Shown: in pieces, positions 16,371 to 23,210 of the stretch | Numbering within the stretch: the first letter of the stretch is position 1 | Layout: each line of letters opens with the position of its first letter | Origin: Chrysochromulina tobinii | Taxonomy: Eukaryota > Haptophyta > Prymnesiales > Chrysochromulinaceae | Reading direction: 5' to 3' | DNA: 26,412 nt | NCBI GenBank assembly: GCA_001275005.1 | Contig: JWZX01002238.1 | Span: 1 to 26,412 of the forward strand | Translations under genes and position numbers: made by a program | The notes under the pieces: generated by a model | What the model was told of the DNA's origin: nothing | Seen by the model: the letters and a program-made list of their open reading frames with translations, nothing else | The model's database searches: none

Positions 16371-18771
16371 TCAGCGCATCGCCCTCAGCGCGGCGCTCGC
16401 GCCTGTCTGTTCATTGCCCGCCCGCCGTGTGAGCTTCCTAATCGAGCCGATGCTCAGCGCTGCAAACTGGCGTGCGGCCACCGCGGGCGCGGCCGCGTCG
16501 CCCCCGGTGAGCGTGGCTGCAAAGTGGCGCACGCTCTGCAGCATCGCCTCGGCCGCCGAGCGGAGAAGCGCTTCGGCCTCGCGCCTCGCCGGTGTCCCTC
16601 CGTGCAGCAGCTCCTGCGCGAGGCTATGGCGACAGAGCCCGATTTGGAAATAGAGGTCGCCCAGCTGCACGTCGAGAGATGGAAGCAGCCGGCGCGCCGT
16701 GGCGAGCGCATCCTCCGCAGCGCTGAGCTTCCGCCGCACGCGCACGGCCTTCTCGTTCGCGCTGCTGTCAGCCCCATGGGTGCCGCCGCCCTCATTGGCG
16801 CGATTCGTGCCGTTCGCCCGGGCATTGTTGGGCACAGCGCCGCCGCCGCCGGCTCCGGCGCCGACGCCGGCGCCGCCACCCTCGGCCTCTGTGGGGAATC
16901 CGAGGGCGACGAGGAGGAGCCTGAGCTGCAGCACGATCGCGTGGTTTGGATGGCAGCGCACAAGAGCCTCGTTGAGCAGCGCGCGCAGCCGCACCTGTGC
17001 AAGGAGGAAGGGGGCGCCGTGCTGAGCACTTGCATGCAGGGGGGCAGCGCACAAGGGCCTCGTTGAGCAGCCGTTGAGCAGCCGCACCTCCACGTGTGAC
17101 GCCGGCGCCGTACCGGTGCGCCCACCGCCGCTCCCGCCGTGGCCGATCTCCCGCCGATCTCCCTCTCCCGCGAATGTCCCGCCGTTCTCGAGCTCCTCTT
17201 GGTTCGGATCCTCAACGGCCGCGCCCATCCGTTCCCGTAGCGCCGTGTCCCACGCGAGCACGTCCGCATGGGTGGTGCGCGCGCCGCATCGGCCACACTG
17301 CCAGTCGGCGCCCTCATCGCAGACGGGCTTGCCAAGCTCGTCGCCATACGGCAGCGCCGTCCAGCGCAGCCAGCCGGCGGGACACGACGCGCACCGAAGG
17401 AAGCCCCCGCAGCGCTCCTTCTCGGTGGGGTCCGTGCAAAGGGCGCATGCGCACGTGAAGCATTTGGTCCGGCGCAGCTCGCGCTGCCGAATGTACCTGA
17501 TGAGGGAGCGCTCATCAGCGCTCATCAGCGCTCATCAGCGGCCATCACTGCCCATCAAGACGCAATCCACACGCAGTCCAGCCAGACGCAACCCAGGCGC
17601 AATCCAGGCACGATCCAGGCGCCATCCAGGCGCCATCAAAGCACCATCGGGCGAGCACGTACGTTGGCTCCTCGGTCGCGACGTAAGCGATGAAGCACTC
17701 GGTGCCCGCGGGCAGGTCGCACGCCGCGCGGAACGTGAGCTGGACGTGGGGAGCATGCGTGGGTGGCAACCAGTGGGGACTCCGAGGGACTCAGTTGGGA
17801 GCATGCGTGGGTGGCAACCAGTGGGGACTCCGAGGGACTCAGCGGCACTCCGTAGGCACTCCGAGGCACTCTGCGGCACGCACCTGGCCATAGTTGTTGA
17901 TCACGAAGTCGGTGGTTACGTTGGGCTCGCACGAATGATTAAAGAGCGAACAATTGAGGGAGAGGGCAAATGCATGCGCGTAACCGTCGAGACGTCGGTC
18001 GCCCACCGACTCGCCCGGCGCGCGAAGCCCAAACGCATTCGTGAGCAGCACCCCAAGCAGAGTCGCAAGCGTCGGCGGCGGCACGTCAATATTCGCGCCC
18101 TTGTGTAACGCACCGGAGAGAGCTGCCGCGGCGCGATGCACGACGTCACGAGCATCGGCGGGTCGATCGGCGAGGTGGTTCTCGAGGCGGATCAGCGCGG
18201 CGAAGACGGGCGGCGACGTACGGCTGATCCGTGCCGCTCGGATCGCCAGCAGCCACATGCTCTCAATCTCATACGCCACCCACGAAGCCGACGCGCTCGC
18301 CGACTCCTCGCCATCCTGGCCGAGGAACGTGTGCCCCTCGCCGCCCGCGAGACGGACCACCGCCTGCTCGCTCGCCGTGAGCAGGGCCAGAGCGCATGGC
18401 CACCGCGGCGCCTTCGCCTCCACGCGCTTCTGGAGCACAATTTCGCCCGCGGCCACGAAGTGGTTGCACGCCAACGAGCGGCCCGCGTTTTGCGTGCGAA
18501 TGGGCCTCAGCCGGTCCTCCGGCTTGAACCGCAGGGACAAGATGATCTCGAGCTCCGGATCGAGCTCCGGAGGCGGTGCCTCCGCCATTTCCGGGTCGGG
18601 CAGCACCTGAGCGGGTGCAGCACTCTCCACAGTGGGCGGCCTGCGCCGCGCTTCTTGCAGCGATTGCAGTTGCTGCTGCTGCTGTCGCCGACGCCAGAGC
18701 AGGAACATCAGCGTCAACCCAGCTGATGCTGCGATCGCGATGCCCAACAACCTCGTGGACGCGAGCGTCAT
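16371..18771 (-). CDS. SMYD-like SET-domain protein (probable lysine methyltransferase) with an N-terminal membrane anchor
   Basis: Exons 17884-18771, 17663-17739, 17088-17496 and 16371-16994. Introns 17740-17883 (GTGCGT...CCAG), 17497-17662 (GTACGT...TCAG) and 16995-17087 (GTGCGG...ACAG). The product is 665 aa, or 696 if the third intron, which is in frame and stop-free, is retained. The joins read NYGQLTFRAACDLPAGTECF and EEPTYIRQRELRRTKC. The SET core shows GRSLACNHFVAAGEIVLQ (97-114), NCSLFNHSCEPNV (273-285, the NHSCxPN cofactor motif) and FIAYV (catalytic-type Tyr315). The post-SET cysteines are CFTCACALC (334-342). A helical C-terminus resembles the TPR-like half of SMYD proteins. The MYND finger that normally splits SMYD SET domains is absent. 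Residues 7-26 form a single hydrophobic helix followed by WRRR and poly-Gln, suggesting a tail facing the cytosol (inference). The substrate is unknown. Confidence 0.86.
16951..17088 (-). repeat. 45-bp direct duplication spanning SET intron 3
   Basis: Plus-strand 16952-16996 and 17042-17088 match: GGCAGCGCACAAG(A/G)GCCTCG at the left, a shared GTTGAGCAGC, and GCAGCCGCACCT at the right. In the gene sense the start of exon 4 is copied as the start of intron 3, each copy preceded by AG. Confidence 0.95.
17508..17547 (-). repeat. 10-bp tandem repeat at the 3' end of SET intron 2
   Basis: Four units of GCGCTCATCA, the last decayed to GCGGCCATCA, lie just upstream of the acceptor. A second family of CCAGGCGCAAT-like repeats fills about 17575-17640 of the same intron. 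Confidence 0.9.
17749..17842 (-). repeat. 48-bp tandem duplication in SET intron 1
   Basis: Two nearly perfect 48-bp copies start at 17749 and 17797. Shorter GGCACTCCGAGG-type repeats (17843-17880) follow, so repeats fill nearly all of the 144-nt intron. Confidence 0.95.
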
Positions 18772-19229
18772 GACGTCGGCCCACCGTCGCGTGCGTCAGC
18801 GCGTCTCCGCGTCCGAGCCAACAAGGAAATCCCTGGCAGGCAGAGGATCCTAGTTTGGCAAAAGTTATCAAACATGGGATTAACCCACGAAGGACACCTG
18901 GCGCCACGAGTGCGCCACATGGCGCCATTGCGGGGAAAACGGCGACAGTGCAGAGGAGCGTACAAATCAGTTGAAATTGTGGTGCTCGCTTTGCGGCGCA
19001 AAGCGGTGTCGCGTTCGCAAGGCCACGCTCGACGCCATGAGCCTAGTTCGAGCACTGTGCACATGTATGGTGTGGGTGTTCTCGTCTGTGAAGTTATGAA
19101 GTTATAACCCAAAGCGAGCACGTGCGCTTCCACAGGACCATGACGAAATGACGCGGTTAAGACGCGGTCCCTTAGAAAAATTTTCTCGCCCGACCGACCG
19201 TGGAGCGAACGTGCCAATGACATGCGTCA
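18772..19229. promoter_or_regulatory. Spacer upstream of the SET gene, with an inverted repeat
   Basis: 458 bases that should hold the SET-gene promoter and the EF-hand-gene 3' UTR. A 12-bp perfect inverted repeat, GTGCTCGCTTTG at 18983-18994 and CAAAGCGAGCAC at 19110-19121, is present. The left arm also folds locally with GCAAAGCG at 18998-19005. No ORF was recognised. Confidence 0.5.
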
Positions 19230-20342
19230 TCATCGGCATCGGGGCGCCGTATGCGCCCCGGCCGGCTTGGTATTTCGTTGCGAAAAGGACACCTGGCGCG
19301 GGGCCGATGCCATACGCTCGTGGCGTGGCGATGGCGTGCTGGGCGTGCTGCTCGGAGCTCCATGTTGGGACGCGCTGGACGCGCCAGCTCGCGGCGCGCC
19401 GCGTGGCGTCGTATTGGTCATATCACGTGGCGTCAGAGCACGCGGCACTCGCGATGTCGCACGTGGCGTGCCTCGTGGCGTCGCATTGGGCGTTACATTG
19501 GGCATCGGCGGCGGCCACGTGCTCACCTCGGGCGCGAGATTTGGTCGGGGCGATCGGACGACATACATGTGTGTGGGTGCGCCGTGGTCCACCTGCGGTC
19601 TCTCTTCAGGATCAAAAGGGTCAATCGCGAGATGATGTCGGCGGCGCTCGTGTTGAACTCGGCGTTCGCGGTTCACGAGGCTCTCCGGATCGAGCTCGTC
19701 AGGGTGCCGAGGGTCGGGGAACTTGAGGGCAGCGCTCAGGAGCTTCTCGTTGATCTGGTTCGTGATCTGCTGTGAGTTAATCACGAGCTGGAACGGGAAC
19801 GTGCCATCACACTTTTCGGTCGAACTCGCCTTGCGCTGCTGCTCGGAGATCAGGGTGCAGAACTGAAGGGCGTAGAGACTCAAAGGCGAAACGACCTGTC
19901 AGTGAGGGATCGCATGCAGCGAGGGTGCCGCAAGGTAGCCAATTGCATGCTCGGCGCATGGGTTTCGCCTCGAGTCCTTGCGCACCTCCTCAAAATCGAG
20001 CCTGCCATCACCGTCATGGTCGCCTTCTGCAATGGCTGCGCGGATGTCCTCTGCTGTGAATCCGAGGGACTTCATCGTTGAAGTCAGCTCGGTGTAGCCA
20101 ATGGTGCCTTCTTCTTCTCCATCTCCATTTGCGGCCACTAGATCGAAGGCCACGCGCATGGTCGCCTTCTGCTCCGCTGTCAGCAGCTTCCGAGGAATCG
20201 GGATGAGCGAGCGTGTGTTCAGCCAATCATGCTGCTTCGCCAACCGGAGAAGAGTTTGTGAGGCAAGCCGTTCTGCGTGAGTGGAGCGCTGCGACTGGAG
20301 CTTGAGGTAACGATTGACTCGAGGGTCGCGCGGCTTGGCCAT
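19230..20342 (-). CDS. EF-hand calcium-binding protein with a long unrecognised C-terminal tail
   Basis: Two exons: 19986-20342 and 19230-19895, with a 90-nt phase-0 intron at 19896-19985 (donor GTGCGC, acceptor GACAG). The join reads DGDGRLDFEEVVSPLSLYALQFC. The product is 340 aa from the ATG at 20342 (MAKPRDPRVNRYL). An in-frame ATG at 20504 would add 54 residues. An EF-hand pair lies at about 60-125. The first loop is degenerate and expanded (DLVAANGDGEEEGTIGYTEL). The second, DHDGDGRLDFEE, is canonical and should bind calcium. The helix TSTMKSLGF between them recalls centrin/calmodulin. Beyond it, QFCTLISEQQRKASS and VINSQQITNQINEKLLSAALKF look folded. The last 100 residues are Pro/Thr/Arg-rich repeats (TPRGTPRA). 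I cannot name the family, and a further intron may exist in the tail. Confidence 0.72.
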
Positions 20343-20860
20343 GTGCTGCGGCGCAATGACGGGCGGCAGGCTGACAACCTTAAGGGTTGTTGCACGCCGG
20401 TGTACGTGTACCTTATCTAGCCGCTCGCTCTCCAGATTGCCAGTCTTTGAGATTCGGTACACGACTGTGGGAGGGCTGTCGGATTGGGAGGGTTCGCCCA
20501 ACATCTCGTCGCGCTACGCATCAACTTGCGAACAGAAATCACAGAAAGCGCCAGAACACCGTGAGACCGTTACGTATGCATGCGACAGCGAGTTTGCGCG
20601 CTTCCTTGTTTGCGCAGCCGAGAAGACGAAGAGTCAAGTCAAGTCAAGTTCAAGAGGAAGCGGGAAGCGCAGCGGCGAGCGGGACACCGTCGGTCGGCGG
20701 GATTTCGTTACTAGTGTGTTCAGGACTCTCCTCCGACGTCACGCTGCAGGAACGACGTCCCGTCGCACCGTAGTTGGTTATTAGTAGATTGGTTTGGGAA
20801 AATCGAATGGAAAAGTCCAATCGTTAATGAGTTTCCTTTACTGAGTTTCGTCGCGAGCTC
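20343..20860. other. Spacer between the EF-hand gene start and the sphingosine kinase stop
   Basis: 518 bases. The left part may be coding if the EF-hand protein starts at 20504. A short AAGTC-type repeat lies at about 20631-20655. No other structure was recognised. It should contain the EF-hand gene promoter. Confidence 0.45.
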
Positions 20861-22468
20861 TCACATGCTGAGCACTCGCAGCCCGCTTGGGTGCGGCCTG
20901 ACCTCGATCGGCCCAAAGGGCACCACCTCGCCATCGATGTCGAGGATGCCTGGGCTCGCGGGCGTCCGTGGCGCAGGCTCGAATCGAAAAGCCTTGAGCT
21001 TGAGAAGCGAGAGTCCGCGCTTACCCAGATGCGTGCCTGATGAGGGAGGCAGTCCGAGGCGCCATTCAGAGACGTTCAGAGGCAGCAGAGAGGCATTCAG
21101 AGGCGCGATCAGAGACGCACCGTCCTCTATGGAGAGGAACATGTCGAGCGCCTGCAGCCGCGTCGTGTTCTCGAGCACAAGCACGTCGAGCACGCCGTTG
21201 GCGAACTCGGCGTGCGGCGCCGCGAAGTCGGTCTGCGACATGTAGGGCACATTGCATGCCCACAGTCCGACGAAACGGTCGGAGCGGATCTCCTTCCACG
21301 TGTCGTCCGCCGCGTCGAGATAGTGCAGGGTGCCAGCGTACTGACGAAACGAGATGAGTCGCCAGATGGCCCACAGGGTCAGGCGGAGGGCGCCGAGGCC
21401 GCGGAGCACTTCACTCTCGATGTCGACATCAGCGACGATGCCCCATGCGAATGAAAGGATAGACCACGCAACGAGCGCGCCGGGCGCGAGCGAAGTGGGT
21501 GCCCCCCCGTTGCCCGCCGGCGCCTGTGCTGTGGGCGCTGCCGTGGGCGCTGCCGTGGGCGCTGCCGTGGGCGCGTCCACCGGCGCCGCATCGGACAAGC
21601 TGCTGGCGTCGGCGGCGCCGGCCGGCGCGGACGTGACGCCGGCCTCGAGGGAGGCGAGCGGCGCGTCGGGTCGCACGTACTCCCACAGGTCCAGCGGCGT
21701 GGCGCGCCCCTTGGCAAGGATGAACGCCGCGCCGAGCAAGTCATCTTTTTCATTGGACCGATGGCAGATTGAGCGGAAGAGAGCGTTCCCGGTGCCGCCC
21801 GGCACCGGGAAGATGGTCGTGGCGACGAGGGCGGCAGCTCCATCGGCGCGCGACATCATGCCGTTGACGAGCTCGTACACCAGGCCGTCGCCCGAGACCG
21901 ATATCACGCCCTCGTACGCACCGACGCTCAGCTTCGCGCCGAGCTCGTACGCATGCCCCGCGTGAGTCGTGCGGGTAATGTCGTACAGCAGGTTGAGCGG
22001 CTCGAGCAGCCGCTCGAGCTCGGCCCACACGCGCGGTGCCTTGCCGCCACCGCCGAAGGGGTTGATCAGCACGAGCCACGGCCGCCGCGGCGCGCTGCCG
22101 CCGTCCGTTCCGAGCAGCTGGCGCACTGTCGAGCACACGCTGGTCGCCTGCTCGAAGAAGGAGCATAGCAGCTCCTTCGTGTTCCTCTGCCGGGCGGGCG
22201 CCTTGAGGCCGCAGAAGCCACCGCGGGCGCGAGGCGCAGCGTGCAGCACGAGGCGCGGCGGATTGTCCAGCGCGGAGCAGCCGAGCACGTCGGCCATGTC
22301 GAAACCTCGCTCGCCGCCGCGGGAAGGTAGACGCAGCCACATGATGCGGTTTCGGCCCAAGGAGAGCTGCACATCCTTGGCGAGCATGACGGTGCCGCTG
22401 ATTCCGGAGGCGGCCTCGGTGTCGTGGGGGAGGAGCGGCTCATTGCGCTCGACGATGACTTCGGGCAT
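20861..22468 (-). CDS. SPHK: Sphingosine kinase (DAGK-catalytic family)
   Basis: Phosphorylates sphingoid bases to sphingosine-1-phosphate with ATP. It acts at the cytosolic face of membranes. Two exons: 21121-22468 and 20861-21036, with an 84-nt phase-1 intron at 21037-21120 (donor GTGCGT, acceptor ATCAG). The 507-aa product starts at the ATG at 22468 (MPEVIVERNE); upstream in-frame sequence is not conserved. An N-terminal lipid-binding-like region precedes the kinase, as in plant enzymes. The catalytic C1 motif is NPFGGGGKA (136-144), C2 is SGDGLVYELVNG (192-203, with the catalytic Asp), and C3 is PGGTGNAL (223-230). C4/C5 is WGIVADVDIESEVLRGLGALRLTL. The end is AFRFEP...DIDGEVVPFGPIEVRPHPSGLRVL. 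An APT-rich low-complexity insert sits in the middle. The joined intron site, SIEDGTHLGKRG, aligns with the human C-terminal strand region. All catalytic motifs are intact. Confidence 0.94.
   Translation of the reverse strand: MPEVIVERNEPLLPHDTEAASGISGTVMLAKDVQLSLGRNRIMWLRLPSRGGERGFDMADVLGCSALDNPPRLVLHAAPRARGGFCGLKAPARQRNTKELLCSFFEQATSVCSTVRQLLGTDGGSAPRRPWLVLINPFGGGGKAPRVWAELERLLEPLNLLYDITRTTHAGHAYELGAKLSVGAYEGVISVSGDGLVYELVNGMMSRADGAAALVATTIFPVPGGTGNALFRSICHRSNEKDDLLGAAFILAKGRATPLDLWEYVRPDAPLASLEAGVTSAPAGAADASSLSDAAPVDAPTAAPTAAPTAAPTAQAPAGNGGAPTSLAPGALVAWSILSFAWGIVADVDIESEVLRGLGALRLTLWAIWRLISFRQYAGTLHYLDAADDTWKEIRSDRFVGLWACNVPYMSQTDFAAPHAEFANGVLDVLVLENTTRLQALDMFLSIEDGASLIAPLNASLLPLNVSEWRLGLPPSSGTHLGKRGLSLLKLKAFRFEPAPRTPASPGILDIDGEVVPFGPIEVRPHPSGLRVLSM
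21037..21120 (-). repeat. ATTCAGAGRC-type short repeats filling the sphingosine kinase intron
   Basis: The 84-nt intron is made largely of imperfect copies of TTCAGAGRC. It has no stop codon and is a multiple of three in length, so retention would add 28 residues without breaking the frame. Confidence 0.75.
21536..21578 (-). repeat. 12-bp tandem repeat in sphingosine kinase
   Basis: GCCGTGGGCGCT is repeated three to four times and encodes the APTAAPTA low-complexity insert. It is in frame. Confidence 0.85.
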
Positions 22469-22649
22469 GTTTCGTCCGAAAAACGTGCATGGGTCGCTTG
22501 TTGACGCCAAGTTTTTGGTGGGCTTCGTGCTGTGCATGAAGTGTGACTGAAAATACATGTATAGGGACGAATGCCGGTTTGCGGAATTCCTCTCGTCACT
22601 GATGAGGGGCGCCGAGTTCAGCAAGCGCGGGGCACGCGTGCCGCGGTCG
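22469..22649. promoter_or_regulatory. Divergent spacer between sphingosine kinase and a small membrane protein gene
   Basis: At most 181 bases separate the two start codons (88 if the upstream ATG at 22557 is used), so this is a probable bidirectional promoter. No element was recognised. Confidence 0.4.
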
Positions 22650-23024
22650 ATGCCGGTGTACCTGCTGTACCTCGCGCATTTTCTTGTCGAGCTTGCGCTC
22701 GGAGCCGTCAAGCTACGTGGGTCGTACGCAGGCATCGACATCTCGTGCGCTCCTGGCGCCGAGAAGTTTGCCCGACACCATGGGGTCTCACTAATTGCAC
22801 TTGCTTGCCTCGGTGGAGAGGTGTTACGCCGCGAAGCCTTCGACAGTGAAGTTGCTGATGTTGTGAGCTCGGTGCTCGCGCTCTTCCACGCTGGCACAAT
22901 GTTCGTGATGCTCCATGCCCTCAACTGGAAGGTGGTTGCGATTCACCTACCGTTTGCACTCGGCTTCTTAGCTCACGTGCTCTCTCGGCAACGGGCGCTG
23001 AAGAAGGAGAACAAGAGGTCGTAG
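22650..23024 (+). CDS. Small multi-pass membrane protein, function unknown
   Basis: I do not recognise a family. The ATG at 22650 gives 124 aa starting MPVYLLYLAHFLVELALG; an in-frame ATG at 22557 would add 31 polar, less convincing residues. Four hydrophobic segments are visible: about 2-21 (YLLYLAHFLVELALGAV), 43-59 (HHGVSLIALACLGGEVL), 70-92 (VVSSVLALFHAGTMFVMLHAL) and 95-112 (VVAIHLPFALGFLAHVL). A polar, basic C-terminus (RQRALKKENKRS) follows and is predicted to face the cytosol. Histidines recur inside the membrane segments (LAH, RHH, FHAG, LHAL, IHLP, LAHV), which may be functional. It is divergent from sphingosine kinase and convergent with the metalloprotease gene. An RNA or orthologue search would decide whether it is real. 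Confidence 0.6.
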   Translation: MPVYLLYLAHFLVELALGAVKLRGSYAGIDISCAPGAEKFARHHGVSLIALACLGGEVLRREAFDSEVADVVSSVLALFHAGTMFVMLHALNWKVVAIHLPFALGFLAHVLSRQRALKKENKRS

Positions 23025-23210
23025 TGTGTGTTTGTGCGCACGTGCACGACGAAAAGCCAACGATGCATCGCTCGTTACCGCGAAGTAGACGGTCTGTAGT
23101 CGGGTCGTGTTCAGAGATATTCAAATTTATTATTTAAGGGTTCTTGTAACTCAGATGTAGTACCCCGTGACTGGCGGGAACTCGTGACTGCCCTCGCGGA
23201 TGCCCACGCA
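23025..23210. other. Convergent spacer with an AT-rich island
   Basis: 186 bases. An AT-rich stretch at about 23110-23145 (with ATTTATTATTTAAGG) lies in GC-rich surroundings. Probable 3'-end region for both genes. Confidence 0.55.

Noticed and set aside
2077-23150. TGTAA as a green-alga-type polyadenylation signal
   Set aside because: It is present downstream of MRE11, the protease and the small membrane protein, but not clearly after the minus-strand genes. Five-base matches are too common to claim.
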